NCBI GenBank assembly: GCA_050011815.1
Contig: JBEKIJ010000004.1
Span: forward strand, 102,977 to 166,976
Length of the DNA: 64,000 nt
Reading direction: 5' to 3'
From: Chersky-840 sp050011815
GTDB taxonomy: Bacteria > Actinomycetota > Acidimicrobiia > Acidimicrobiales > UBA8190
Below are positions 9,264 through 17,848 of the stretch, in pieces. Each line of letters starts with the position of its first letter. Position 1 is the stretch's first letter. The notes under the pieces are model-generated. The model was not told the DNA's origin, ran no database searches, and worked only from the letters and a program-made list of their open reading frames with translations. The position numbers and the translations under genes were made by a program.

Positions 9264-9272
9264 GGATTTCTG

Positions 9273-9544
9273 AGCGGGGATGAGGTCCTCGGTTTCGTCG
9301 ACACCAGAAGCAGCCACGCGGAGTTGGTGGTCGCCGGTGTCGACAACCTCGTGGCTCGCCCGAGCGGGGCCAAGACCGACGGGAGCGCCGCTGCCGCTAA
9401 CACCGACGTACTGGACGAGCTGGCCGGGTTGATCGCCCGGGGACGTCTTGAGATCCCCATCGCCAAGACCTGACCAACGTGCGCGAGGCCTACCGAGATC
9501 TCGAGCAGCGTCACACGCTGGGCAAGATCCTCCTCTTACCCTGA
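9273..9544 (+). pseudogene. remnant of a zinc-type NADP-dependent alcohol dehydrogenase/quinone oxidoreductase
   Basis: Two pieces of an MDR-superfamily oxidoreductase with the middle missing. From 9274 the frame reads 'GDEVLGFVDTRSSHAELVVAGVDNLVARPSG', typical of the N-terminal GroES-like domain. It then passes within about 25 bases to 'NTDVLDELAGLIARGRLEIPIAKT' from the C-terminus. After a stop and frameshift the last part continues as 'NVREAYRDLEQRHTLGKILLLP' and ends at 9544. So there is one large internal deletion, roughly 200 codons including the Rossmann fold, plus a small deletion causing the frameshift. No function is expected. It begins 10 bases after the MFS stop codon. Confidence 0.75.
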
Positions 9545-9832
9545 CCGCAGCCCGAGGGCACCCTGGCATCGTTCCTCGCGCGCCCGTGAGGAGCCACCGC
9601 GTCCCTGTCGCACCGAATTCGTAGAAGTCGGAAGGAAGTACCGCCAAGCGTGACGATGGCGCCCGTGCTTGATGGCCAAATGGGCGCCGGACAAGCGTTC
9701 GGGCGCGCCTTGGCTGAGCTTGGAGGCCTGCAGACAAGGCAGATCAGGCCCCAGTCAAGCGCTTCAGGGACGGAGGGTGACGAAGAGGCCGGCTTTGGTT
9801 CTGGATTCCCGTGGCGAATGCCCGTCTCGCCG

Positions 9833-10045
9833 GGGTTTTGTCGAAGTCCAAGACAAGGTGACTCTGATGGGGTTCCTAGGTGGGTTTAGGTAGGTATTTG
9901 GGTGGGTGGTGGGTGCGAGAGTGCGTGGGTGGGTGGGTGGGTGGGCTGCCGACAAAACCCTTTCATCAGGCACTGAGGGCGTTACGCAGGCACCATTTCC
10001 CACGCTATGACCCTCGATTTCCCACGCCTTTGTGGACGCAATTAC
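9833..10045 (+). repeat. dispersed intergenic repeat, copy 3 of 5, with G-quadruplex-type tract
   Basis: Perfect 11-bp inverted arms GGGTTTTGTCG (9833-9843) and CGACAAAACCC (9950-9960), 106 bases apart. The loop is full of GGG runs, five of them in a perfect GTGGGTGGG-type series at 9927-9945, a canonical intramolecular quadruplex motif on the plus strand. The conserved TTTCCCACGCT...TTTCCCACG block spans 9995-10027, 57 bases from right arm to CACGCT, followed by a GGACGCAATTA segment. Longest loop of the five copies. Confidence 0.82.
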
Positions 10046-10363
10046 ATTGCGAGCTCCCAGGCCGGAGTGACTGGACGAGATTCTCGGCACCCGCCGGATG
10101 CGATTCTCAGCACCTCAGAAGTGCGGTTCGTTGTGCGCCGATGGCCGACGGCTTAGCGCGGCGATCGGATGGCGGTCGCTACCGCTGGCGACCCAGCAGC
10201 CAGGAGAACAGTCGGTGCGCTTCCTCGACGCGGCGCGTGCCGAAGCCGGCTCTCCGATCTCGCAGCGAGACCGGAAGCGATGCTCCGGGCCCGGCCAGGA
10301 GGATGACTGCCCGCCGGGCGGCCATCCCGAGAAGAACGGCGCCTGCCAGCATCACGACACTTT

Positions 10364-10392
10364 TCGCACGCTGGCGACGACATGAGTATTCT
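10364..10392 (+). promoter_or_regulatory. possible sigma-70-type promoter for the VOC gene
   Basis: TATTCT at 10387-10392 resembles a -10 box, with TTCGCA (4 of 6 to TTGACA) about 18 bases upstream. It would start transcription about 40 bases before the ATG at 10438, leaving room for the AGGAGG ribosome site. Weak, by eye only. Confidence 0.3.
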
Positions 10393-10437
10393 GCGACCGA
10401 GGGATGGCCAACCTTCTTCTGGAACAGGAGGAACGAA

Positions 10438-11214
10438 ATGCCCGAGTTCGCCTCTTTTGCCCCCGGAACTCCCTCGTGGGTCGACCACGCCGCCAAGGAC
10501 TTGGCTGGCTCCAACTCCTTCTACAGCAGCCTCTTCGGGTGGGAGGCCGAAGATCAGGGCGAGGAAATGGGCCACTACACCCTGATGCGCAAAGGCGGGA
10601 AAACCGTGGCCGGGAACATGGGACTCATGATGGAGGGTCAGCCGAGCGCATGGGTTACCTACGTCTCGGTGGAAGACGCCGATGCAACCGTCGATCTTGC
10701 CAAGAAGGCCGGAGCCACCGTGTTTGTCGAACCGACCGACGTGACGGATATCGGACGCATGGCGGTGTTTACCGACCCGACCGGAGCTGCCATCGGCATT
10801 TGGCAGCCGAAGGCGTTCAAAGGGGCGGAATTGGTCAACGAGCCAGGTTCTTTCGCCTGGAACGAATTGAACACGCGTGACTTGCCGGCAGCCAAGGGCT
10901 TCTACACAGACGTATTTGGCTGGACGCCCAACGACCTCGACATGGACGGCATGAGGTACACCGAGTGGAAGCTTGGGGAGAAGTCGATCGCGGGGATGAT
11001 GACGATGCCTGACATGGTGCCTTCTGAGGTGCCGGCCCACTGGCTCGTGTACTTCGGGACTGAGGACACTGACGCCACCGCTGCGATGGCGAGTGGGCTC
11101 GGTGCTGTGACCGTGGTGCCGCCGACGGACATTCCTCCCGGGCGTTTCGCCGTGCTCATGGACCCCGACGGCGCCGCCTTCGCCGTGATCAAGATGGCGC
11201 CGACTTCCTCCTGA
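10438..11214 (+). CDS. two-domain VOC (glyoxalase/bleomycin-resistance fold) protein
   Basis: A 258-residue vicinal-oxygen-chelate protein made of two tandem glyoxalase-fold modules: residues about 8-125 ('PSWVDHAAKDLAGSNSFYSSLFGWEAE ... FTDPTGAAIGIWQP') and 137-255 ('FAWNELNTRDLPAAKGFYTDVFGWTPN ... LMDPDGAAFAVIK'). This is the CFP30/hydroxylase-like two-module class common in actinobacteria; its reaction is not established. The ATG at 10438 has a perfect AGGAGG five bases upstream. The frame is open for 550 bases further upstream, but that part crosses repeat copy 3 and has no homology. Flanked by repeat copies 3 and 4. Confidence 0.9.
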   Translation: MPEFASFAPGTPSWVDHAAKDLAGSNSFYSSLFGWEAEDQGEEMGHYTLMRKGGKTVAGNMGLMMEGQPSAWVTYVSVEDADATVDLAKKAGATVFVEPTDVTDIGRMAVFTDPTGAAIGIWQPKAFKGAELVNEPGSFAWNELNTRDLPAAKGFYTDVFGWTPNDLDMDGMRYTEWKLGEKSIAGMMTMPDMVPSEVPAHWLVYFGTEDTDATAAMASGLGAVTVVPPTDIPPGRFAVLMDPDGAAFAVIKMAPTSS

Positions 11215-11223
11215 CCAGCGTGC

Positions 11224-11246
11224 GGGCCCGTTGGCCCAGGGACCTT
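11224..11246 (+). terminator. possible intrinsic terminator after the VOC gene
   Basis: GGGCC-CGTT-GGCCC forms a five-bp GC stem with a four-base loop (11224-11237), followed by AGGGACCTTTT. It begins 10 bases after the VOC stop codon. The T run is short and offset, so activity is uncertain. Confidence 0.4.
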
Positions 11247-11297
11247 TTACTCCTGTCGGTCGTTCCTCCGGTCACCGATCCTCCTCGTGCGTACGTG

Positions 11298-11420
11298 CGT
11301 TGTGTGCGTGCCTTTGAGTTGTCGACACAACTCCTCTGACGTGGTGGGAGGGTTGCCTAACTTGCGCTTGTTCCCATGCTGTTCCTCTCGATATCCCACA
11401 TATCTGTGGTCGCAATCAAG
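11298..11420 (+). repeat. dispersed intergenic repeat, copy 4 of 5
   Basis: Left arm GTTGTGTGCG (11298-11307) against right arm CGACACAAC (11322-11330). A tighter perfect hairpin GAGTTGT-CGAC-ACAACTC (11315-11332) is nested on the right arm. The conserved block TTCCCATGCTGTTCCTCTCGATATCCCACA occupies about 11370-11400, 58 bases from right arm to CATGCT, then TGGTCGCAATCA at 11407-11418. The variable base of the arm is C here and the left arm carries the matching G, where copies 3 and 5 have A and T. Confidence 0.78.
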
Positions 11421-11435
11421 ACGTCACATCCCAGG

Positions 11436-12788
11436 TCAGCGTGCCATATGCGTTCTTGGCGCCCGCAGGGTCGAGTTGCAGCCCGATTGTTGCTGTCTCT
11501 CCACGGGACCAAGGGGCGGGCACCGAGCTGGAAGGTTCACGCCCCCGGTAAGGAGGACGATCAACTGCCCTGCGTCCTCAGTCGTGTAGGGCCACGCGTC
11601 ATGAACGGCCGAGGCGGCGGCCTGGATCCTCGAAGCACTCACTTGCGCCATCGCTGTGTCGCCGACCATATCGAAGGCCCACCCGATCCCGGGCCAGTAA
11701 CCCACCGCACTCGGCGATGATCCCCTGAAGGACGTCATCGCGGTGGGGTCGTCCCACAGGACATCCTGGTTCACCACCTCGGACGTCAACTCGCTTGCTT
11801 GTGCAGGCGTTGCGGCCCCAAGGCCGACTGCCCACGCCTGTGCCGCAGCATCGGGATAGAGGTAACTCCAATCCGTAGCCTGCACGCCGGTGCCGGTCTC
11901 GGCCCAGTTGAACGAACCTGTGGTGAAATCCCACAGAGACTGGATCCCGCTTTCCATCGTCGCAGCATCGGCCTCATCGCTCGTCTCGGCGGTAGGGTTG
12001 TCGAGTCCTGCCTCCAAGCTGGCTGCTGCAAGAAGTCCGGTATGAGCTTCGGCGTCGTCCATCAGGTAGGCCATTTGGTATGTCGGCGTCGCCCAAGTAA
12101 GCCCGTTGGGTTGCTGGGTCTCCTGGATGGCATGCACCGCTCCTCCGATTCCGGCCGCGAGATCTTTGAGTGCGGCAGTGCTCGGGTCAGCCACCATCGT
12201 GTCATATGCGGCGAGGAGGAACGTCCCGGCATAGCCGTCGGTCGAGTCCATCGTTCCCAAGGGGGTGGACGAGTCGCCGCGCACGAACGGATGAGGCATC
12301 GTCGCGTCGCTCACGAAGCCCGTACCCGGCTGCTCGTTGTGGGCGTACCACTTGAGCCAGCGCCAGCTCGCACGTGCGAATGTGCGATCACCGGTCACCG
12401 ACGCTGCTCGGGCAAGGCCGATCGCCGCGTAATTCGCAGTGTAGGGCTCGATGTACACCGACCTGGACCAGTTCGGGGTCGTGCCCTGGGCGATTGCCCC
12501 GTTTGCGAACTGGTTCCCGACGATCCATTTGGCGTCGGACGTAACCTGCGCCAACGTCGCCGACGAGAGCTCCGAGGCTGTGAGCGACGAATCCCCCATG
12601 GGTACGGGGAATGAACTACGGGAGGGCGGCGGTGAGGCCGGGGGCACGACGAAGGACGCTCCGGCCGGCCGTGCTGCGGCGGCGACGCCCGGCGCGGCAA
12701 TCCCGCCGATCAGGACAAAGAAAGAAACGGTCGCAAGAGTACCGATTCCTTTCAATCTCGTCGGTGGTCTCACCTCGTAGGCACCCAT
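11436..12788 (-). CDS. secreted six-hairpin-glycosidase-like protein at the end of an exopolysaccharide cluster
   Basis: A roughly 450-residue exported protein. The N-terminus has basic residues followed by a hydrophobic segment ending in 'PGVAAAARPAG', a signal peptide. The mature part alternates helical segments with Gly/Trp-rich loops ('WRWLKWYAHNEQPGTGF', 'MDSTDGYAGTFLLAAYDTM', 'WDFTTGSFNWAETG', 'YWPGIGWAFDMVG'), as in (alpha/alpha)6-barrel glycosidases; the acidic 'DSTDGYA' segment could hold catalytic residues. Family assignment is an inference. The ATG at 12788 is chosen over the GTG four codons earlier. The last 30 residues ('NLPARCPPLGPVERQQQ...') look like non-conserved tail, running to within 15 bases of repeat copy 4. 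Its position after the polysaccharide operon suggests it trims or degrades the polymer. Confidence 0.6.
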   Translation of the reverse strand: MGAYEVRPPTRLKGIGTLATVSFFVLIGGIAAPGVAAAARPAGASFVVPPASPPPSRSSFPVPMGDSSLTASELSSATLAQVTSDAKWIVGNQFANGAIAQGTTPNWSRSVYIEPYTANYAAIGLARAASVTGDRTFARASWRWLKWYAHNEQPGTGFVSDATMPHPFVRGDSSTPLGTMDSTDGYAGTFLLAAYDTMVADPSTAALKDLAAGIGGAVHAIQETQQPNGLTWATPTYQMAYLMDDAEAHTGLLAAASLEAGLDNPTAETSDEADAATMESGIQSLWDFTTGSFNWAETGTGVQATDWSYLYPDAAAQAWAVGLGAATPAQASELTSEVVNQDVLWDDPTAMTSFRGSSPSAVGYWPGIGWAFDMVGDTAMAQVSASRIQAAASAVHDAWPYTTEDAGQLIVLLTGGVNLPARCPPLGPVERQQQSGCNSTLRAPRTHMAR

Positions 12789-12877
12789 TCCCTTGATCAC
12801 CCTTCAGCTTTGCTATGAACTCGCCTGAAGCAAGCTGATTAAGTATCGTCGATTATCGATCGGGGATGAAGTCTCTC

Positions 12878-12904
12878 TTGGTCCCCTGACGAGCGTGGGG
12901 CCAG
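12878..12904 (-). terminator. stem-loop between the deacetylase-like and glycosidase-like genes
   Basis: TGGTCCCC and GGGGCCA pair across a 10-base loop with one bulged base. It sits in the 198-base gap downstream of the coupled operon and could end most transcription before the glycosidase-like gene, or attenuate it. No T-tract is evident. Confidence 0.3.
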
Positions 12905-12985
12905 GGTATCAATCGATGCCATCGTCGGGCAGGCTGGTTTGTTGCGCACAATCAGCCGGTGGTGCGAATCACGAAGATTAGGGGA

Positions 12986-14803
12986 CTACATTGTGAATCG
13001 CAGCACGACTCGCCGCGAGTCGTCTTGGACGACGTACGACTGCTCGCCGCCGATGGTGTCGCGTTTCGTCACCCCAGCGATTCGAGCCGGGTGCCATGTA
13101 TTCGGCACTCCTATGGCAAGGTCTCGGAGTCCCTTCCGGTCGGTAATCGTCAGTCGGATGCCGCCTTTGGTTCTGTCAACCGTCATCTGCGCTTGCTCCC
13201 GGCGATTTAGGAAGTCTGTATAGACATGCATCGGCTCGGTGGTGAGCTGCCCTGTACTTTGAAGCTGGGCGACATATCCGAGAAAGCTCGCATAGGCGGA
13301 TGCGTATCCTGGTGTCTCCAAGTCGGGTGGGTGGCTGTAGAGGAGCCGAACCGTTCCTTGGCTCGCCACATATTCGGCAACGCTCTTCAGCCAGGCTTCG
13401 ACTGCGCTGGCGGAGACGTGATCGAGTGCCATGTCGGCCAGCGCCGCGTCTCGTCCATCTGGTGTCACGGGAAACGCCCACACACTCGTCGAGACAAGCT
13501 TGCCGTCCCAGAACGCCAAAGTTGGCGCGGCACCGGTATCTCCGGTGTAGTAGTAGTCGACAAAGCCAAGCTGTTGGATGATCCGCGTCATCTGCGGCTG
13601 TGGATACACGCCGAGCGGCGCCGTGTAGTCCTGCATGGGTTGTCCCGTCACGCTGGTGAGGCAACTGGCGTTTTTCACGACGAGATCGCGGGATTCGTTG
13701 TTCGTGATCGTTCCATGCTCGAGCTGCGATGCGAAAAGGTTCTGTGTCCCGCCACCGTCTGAGCCGATCGTCTCACCTTGCTGGAGAAGCAGCGAGAGAG
13801 TGCGGCGGCCTTTGCCACATGCATCGAACCCGAGGCCGTCGCCCGGCGAGATCACGTCCGGTCCGGCCGCAATGTCGAACTCTTGATGGATGCCTCGGGG
13901 CAAGAGCCCCCACTGCTCCATCATCGGGATCGCCGACCAGTCTGAGTTTGATTCCACGTGCCAGACGATGACCAGACCGCCGCCGCCCCCGGGAGCGAGC
14001 AGCAGGCGCGGAAGCAACCCGAGACCGACCGCGACGGTCTGGAGCACGGCATCAATCGGTAGCGCGTCGGTACCGTAGGCACATAACCGCCCGAGGGGGA
14101 GCGCGGACCACACCGCGGTCCCCCTTCCGTAGCGACGCGTTGCGAGTACCGGAATCGAGCCCGATCGTGCGGCCACATCTAGGTCAGCCGTATTCGACCG
14201 AGCGTTGGCCAGTGGGTAGGTGAGCGGGCCATAGCTGTAGCCGGAGAGGATGTCGTCCGCAGTCATTTTCCCGGGGGGTATGTTCCACAGCGCTGCTTCC
14301 GCTCCGTTCTTGAAGCCGACTTGTCCCGTTGTGTATGCGGATCTCGGGGCTCCACCGTGCCCCGAGTATCTGATCCCCAGCAGCGGATCGAACAGGCCGC
14401 TCGGGCGAACGCCACCGATCTGGTCGCGTGTGCCGGCGTCGTAGACGACGAGCAGGTGGCCACCGTGGGACACGTAACTTTCGGCCCAATCGAGAATTGC
14501 GTCCGGTAGTCCCTGTGCTGCGGCATCGGGCAAGACGACCGCCGGGTCGGATCGGACGGCGGCAACAGCATTCTCGTCTACGAGGTCATCGGCGCTGATC
14601 CACTCGAACGGTATGCCGACTTCGCGGGCGGACTCGCTCCAGGCGGTGGCGACAGAGGCGTCAACAGCGCTCGTGCTTTCCCCTCGCACCAAGAGGAGCC
14701 GGACTGCACTGTTGGTGGAGCTGCGCGCGTAGCGCTGCGCGTCAATAAGCACGGGTGTGAGGACCGCGGCGATGATCGCGATAACCACCAACCGTCTCCA
14801 CAT
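12986..14803 (-). CDS. secreted polysaccharide-deacetylase-like protein with N-terminal GATase-like domain
   Basis: A 605-residue protein with an N-terminal signal/anchor ('LVVIAIIAAVLTPVLID'). Residues about 30-230 resemble a glutamine-amidotransferase-like (beta-galactosidase trimerisation type) fold: 'AVVLPDAAAQGLPDAILDWAESYVSHGGHLLVVYDAG' and 'RRYGRGTAVWSALPLG'. From about 270, 'GLVIVWHVESNSDW', 'DIAAGPDVISPGDGLGFD', 'ETIGSDGG' and 'YTAPLGVYPQPQ' fit NodB-like polysaccharide deacetylases associated with synthase-type exopolysaccharides; the His/Asp metal site is only partly recognisable. I infer removal of acetyl groups outside the cell. ATG 14803 overlaps the stop of the upstream bactofilin-like gene (TGATG), so translation is coupled. 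Confidence 0.6.
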   Translation of the reverse strand: MWRRLVVIAIIAAVLTPVLIDAQRYARSSTNSAVRLLLVRGESTSAVDASVATAWSESAREVGIPFEWISADDLVDENAVAAVRSDPAVVLPDAAAQGLPDAILDWAESYVSHGGHLLVVYDAGTRDQIGGVRPSGLFDPLLGIRYSGHGGAPRSAYTTGQVGFKNGAEAALWNIPPGKMTADDILSGYSYGPLTYPLANARSNTADLDVAARSGSIPVLATRRYGRGTAVWSALPLGRLCAYGTDALPIDAVLQTVAVGLGLLPRLLLAPGGGGGLVIVWHVESNSDWSAIPMMEQWGLLPRGIHQEFDIAAGPDVISPGDGLGFDACGKGRRTLSLLLQQGETIGSDGGGTQNLFASQLEHGTITNNESRDLVVKNASCLTSVTGQPMQDYTAPLGVYPQPQMTRIIQQLGFVDYYYTGDTGAAPTLAFWDGKLVSTSVWAFPVTPDGRDAALADMALDHVSASAVEAWLKSVAEYVASQGTVRLLYSHPPDLETPGYASAYASFLGYVAQLQSTGQLTTEPMHVYTDFLNRREQAQMTVDRTKGGIRLTITDRKGLRDLAIGVPNTWHPARIAGVTKRDTIGGEQSYVVQDDSRRVVLRFTM

Positions 14804-15810
14804 CAGATCGCTTCGACCCTGCCGCCCAGTTCTGCCACGACCCAGCCATAGATCGACACGTGCGGCCCGAGCGTCACATGTCGAGCCGCAAAGACTGTCT
14901 TGAAGGCTCCCTCCCGTCCGACCGATACGTTGGCGCCCACATACACGTCCCGTTCCGTGAACACGTTACCGTCGACGCGGGAGCCCTTCCCGAGACGTAC
15001 AGAGCTCCGACCGATTACGTCGCCCTCGATCCGAGCAGCGTTGTGGATAACAAGCTCCCCGTATGCCTTGACCGTCCCTCGGACCACGGCTCCCGGTCCG
15101 ATGACAAGGCGCCCATACGCGATTATCCCGGCATCGACAAGGGCGCCAGGGGGAACGCTCAGCCGATCACGGGCCCAGACGACGTCGTTCTCGATGGTCC
15201 GGCGGGGCTCCGGCTCGCTGTCGGAGAGCCGACCTCCGACGGTCCTGATCGGCTGGCCCCAAAGTCGCCGGAAGGTGCAACCAGGCGAGATACGCAAGAC
15301 ACCGCCTGCGGTGGCACTCATGCCGAGATCGCATCCAGGCTCAACATGGGTGTCGTGTTCGGAATCGACCCAACGATCCACGGTGCATTTCGGTCCGAGC
15401 CGGAGGCTTCTGTCGCAGGCAAGACCACGCATCCTCACTCCCGCTCCCATGTAGGCGTCGCCCTGAACCCAGGCCTCACGGATCGATGCGCCAGCAGCAG
15501 CATCGAGATCGTGGCGCACAACAAGAAGGTCCGGGGCGGTCGCGCCGGGAGGGACGACCAGCAGGTCGCAGATCGTTATCCGCTCATGCCGGCGGAGCGG
15601 GATTTCGCCCTCGCCTTTTGCAGTTGCTACTTGCGGAGCCAGGCGGTTGCGCAGTGCACGAGCGAAATGACGCGGGTTGCGAATGTACCCATTGTCGACT
15701 GGCAGCGACAGTGTGTCGCGTGGCCGACGCAGTTCCCGTATTCCAGGGATGAAAGGGAGGAGCATCGCAAAGACAAAGAGTCCAAGGAGCAGGGCCACCT
15801 GTGAGCTCAT
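14803..15810 (-). CDS. membrane-anchored bactofilin/polymer-forming LbH-like protein
   Basis: A 335-residue protein with one N-terminal hydrophobic helix ('SSQVALLLGLFVFAMLLPFIPG') and a C-terminal repeat-rich beta region: 'PGALVDAGIIAYGRLVIGPGAVVRGTVKAYGELVIHNAARIEGDVIGRSSVRLGKGSRVDGNVF'. That alternation of short V/I strands and G turns is the left-handed beta-helix of bactofilins (DUF583, polymer-forming cytoskeletal proteins). I infer a scaffold for the polysaccharide machinery. A longer TTG start is possible, but the ATG at 15810 overlaps the stop of the GT2 gene as ATGA, the same coupling seen elsewhere in this operon, so I choose it. Confidence 0.7.
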   Translation of the reverse strand: MSSQVALLLGLFVFAMLLPFIPGIRELRRPRDTLSLPVDNGYIRNPRHFARALRNRLAPQVATAKGEGEIPLRRHERITICDLLVVPPGATAPDLLVVRHDLDAAAGASIREAWVQGDAYMGAGVRMRGLACDRSLRLGPKCTVDRWVDSEHDTHVEPGCDLGMSATAGGVLRISPGCTFRRLWGQPIRTVGGRLSDSEPEPRRTIENDVVWARDRLSVPPGALVDAGIIAYGRLVIGPGAVVRGTVKAYGELVIHNAARIEGDVIGRSSVRLGKGSRVDGNVFTERDVYVGANVSVGREGAFKTVFAARHVTLGPHVSIYGWVVAELGGRVEAI

Positions 15811-17057
15811 CGACGGAACCTTGGCGTCTTTCGCCAAATGGGATCACGACGCCAAACGATATCGAGGACCGCGTCGGCGAGGCCGCACGTAACGGCTAAC
15901 TGGTTGAAGAGGTAAGCGAAGAAGAAAAAAGGCAGGAACAGCACCCGCTCCGCCATTCCATCAAGAACACCGGCGATCCCGACCTGCAGGAAGGGAGCGA
16001 AGTTCCCGAACTCGCTGTATGTGACCAAGAAGAATGCCAGGATCACGGTCGGGAGAAGAAGGAGGTCGCCTTGCAAGAATAGGACCAACTCCGCGGCGAG
16101 AGCACTCAGCAAGAGAGGCGGCACCAGATAGACGACCAACATGAGCATGCCATCGAGTCGTTGAATGGGCCGCAGATAGCGCGATCGGAGCAACGAAGCG
16201 CCGTGGCGCAACAGGACCTGGTTGTGCCCACGCGACCACCTCCGCAGTTGATGAAATCGCGCGTCCCATGTCTCCGGAACTTCTTCGTAGCATTCGACCC
16301 CGTTGGCGTAGGCAACTTTCCAGCCATTGAGATAGAGGCGCACCGTCAGATCCGTGTCGTCGGCGCTCACGCGGGGTCCGAATCCACCCAACGACAAGGC
16401 GACGGAGCGTCGAAAGCCACCTGCCGTTCCTCCAAACTGCGGGACCAAGTCGAGGGTGTACCGGGCTTGCTGGTCGACCTGGTAACCGCCGGAACGCTCC
16501 AGGTCGAGCAAACGGGTAAGCAGTGTCGCCCCTGCATTGCTGGGAACAACGCGGCCCATAACCGCCCCTACCTCGGGATCTTGAAATGCCATGACAAGTG
16601 CTCGCACCGCGTCCGGGCCTGGTCTGTAGTCTGCGTCGAAGACAAGCACGATCTCGTTTGTTGCGGCCGTGAGTGCCTCATTGAGTGCCGCGGGCTTGCC
16701 GCGAACTCGGTCGTTGCGAAAGAGTGGCTTTACTTGCGAGTGTTCCGCCTCATATCGCCGCAGGATCTCGGCCGTATGGTCATCGGAGTGATCATCGATA
16801 GGAACGATCTCAAGCAGGTGCTTTGGGTACGCTGAGTCGAGAAGAGCATTGAGGATCTGGTCCGCCACGGCCTCTTCGTTGTGCATTGGGATCACGACAC
16901 TGACCGAGGGCAGGTCGGAGTCAAGCAGATCCTGGTAGTAAGGCCGCTGAGATCCGACCAGGCGCCGAATCGAGATCAGCCAATGGCGCACCGCGTACAC
17001 CATCATGACGCTGATGACAACGCACACCCAGACCTTCAGCGCTAGGTCCACGTCCAC
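15807..17057 (-). CDS. processive family 2 glycosyltransferase (polysaccharide synthase)
   Basis: A 416-residue membrane GT2 of the cellulose/chitin/poly-GlcNAc synthase type. One N-terminal helix is followed by the catalytic domain with 'VVIPMHNEE', the 'DDHSDD' and 'DAD' nucleotide-sugar/metal motifs, 'GTAGGFRRS', the acceptor-site 'SADDTDLT' and the processivity motif 'QLRRWSRGHNQ' (QxxRW). Three or four C-terminal helices follow from about residue 300. It would polymerise a UDP-sugar and extrude the chain through the membrane. Neighbouring wecB suggests UDP-GlcNAc/UDP-ManNAc precursors. The ATG at 17057 overlaps the upstream membrane-protein gene by 16 bases. This is the core enzyme of the operon. 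Confidence 0.9.
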   Translation of the reverse strand: MDVDLALKVWVCVVISVMMVYAVRHWLISIRRLVGSQRPYYQDLLDSDLPSVSVVIPMHNEEAVADQILNALLDSAYPKHLLEIVPIDDHSDDHTAEILRRYEAEHSQVKPLFRNDRVRGKPAALNEALTAATNEIVLVFDADYRPGPDAVRALVMAFQDPEVGAVMGRVVPSNAGATLLTRLLDLERSGGYQVDQQARYTLDLVPQFGGTAGGFRRSVALSLGGFGPRVSADDTDLTVRLYLNGWKVAYANGVECYEEVPETWDARFHQLRRWSRGHNQVLLRHGASLLRSRYLRPIQRLDGMLMLVVYLVPPLLLSALAAELVLFLQGDLLLLPTVILAFFLVTYSEFGNFAPFLQVGIAGVLDGMAERVLFLPFFFFAYLFNQLAVTCGLADAVLDIVWRRDPIWRKTPRFRR

Positions 17058-17848
17058 GTCTCCGGGCCTTCGGCATGATCGAGCCTGTAACTGAGACGTA
17101 CGAGCGCGACCGATGCAATGCCGATGATATAGAGGAAGTCGAGCGCTGGGCCTAGCAAGAGATACAGCATTGGCATCGGGATTGGCCCAACGCTACCGAT
17201 GAACCAGACGAAGAAGGCATAGCGAACCAGCGAGAAGGCGATATCGACCCCAACGCACCCTACAAGTAGCGCCGCACGTTCGAACATCGTAAAGGGAAGA
17301 GCAACGCTGGAAGCAGTCAGCAGGATTGGTAGTAGGAGCCACACCACCATCGCCGTACGGATGTACAGTCGTGAAACGTCGTAGCCGTCAAAGCCGATGT
17401 GGCCGAATACGAGGACGTAGTAGGCGCTCACACAAACAAGGACGGCCGCGAACCCGGCAAACACGCGAACGGGTACTGGAATCTTCTTTACAGCGACGGC
17501 CGCGCCTAGAACGAGGGCTCCACCGGCGAGCCAGAGGAGTTGTACCCAGTACGTTGAGGCGGGAAGCACGAAAGAGAGCACCTGGACTCGAACACCAAAG
17601 TAAGAGTTGGAAACAAGTGTGACGGGCGTGTGCAGCGGGGGCACGAGAGCAAGCGCAGCGCGACCGACTAGTGCGCTGATCCAGTCAGCCCGGAAAAGGA
17701 GCGCCCCCTCCAGGACGAGCAGGAGCGCGAGAGTCTGCACGATCGTTCTGGGCGTCACCCTCCGTAGGCGCCGGTACGAACGATGTGCCGGGAAGAGAAG
17801 AGTGGATCGGTCACGGACGCTCGGCCCTCTCGTTACGGCCGACTTCAA
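17042..17848 (-). CDS. polytopic membrane protein of the exopolysaccharide operon
   Basis: A 268-residue protein with about seven hydrophobic segments ('TIVQTLALLLVLEGALLF', 'WVQLLWLAGGALVLGAAVAV', 'VFAGFAAVLVCVSAYYVLVFG', 'AMVVWLLLPILLTASSVALPF', 'AALLVGCVGVDIAFSLVRYAFFVWFIG', 'MLYLLLGPALDFLYIIGIASVALV'). I do not recognise the family. It loosely recalls exosortase-like membrane proteins, but I cannot see the Cys/Arg/His arrangement that defines those. Its start overlaps the wecB stop (ATGA at 17848-17845) and its end overlaps the GT2 start, so it is made together with the synthase. A role in polymer export or as a synthase partner is inferred from position only. Confidence 0.7.
   Translation of the reverse strand: MKSAVTRGPSVRDRSTLLFPAHRSYRRLRRVTPRTIVQTLALLLVLEGALLFRADWISALVGRAALALVPPLHTPVTLVSNSYFGVRVQVLSFVLPASTYWVQLLWLAGGALVLGAAVAVKKIPVPVRVFAGFAAVLVCVSAYYVLVFGHIGFDGYDVSRLYIRTAMVVWLLLPILLTASSVALPFTMFERAALLVGCVGVDIAFSLVRYAFFVWFIGSVGPIPMPMLYLLLGPALDFLYIIGIASVALVRLSYRLDHAEGPETWTWT

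Larger units (their letters stand above)
9545..10437. other. long intergenic region with dispersed repeat copy 3
   Basis: About 890 bases with no supportable gene. It contains repeat copy 3 (9833-10045) with a G-quadruplex-type tract, and, near the right end, a possible promoter for the VOC gene. The stretches 9545-9832 and 10046-10360 show open frames in several phases but no recognisable domain. Confidence 0.55.

Noticed and set aside
9880..10437. Upstream extension of the VOC gene frame
   Set aside because: It begins inside repeat copy 3 and the real start at 10438 has a perfect ribosome site.
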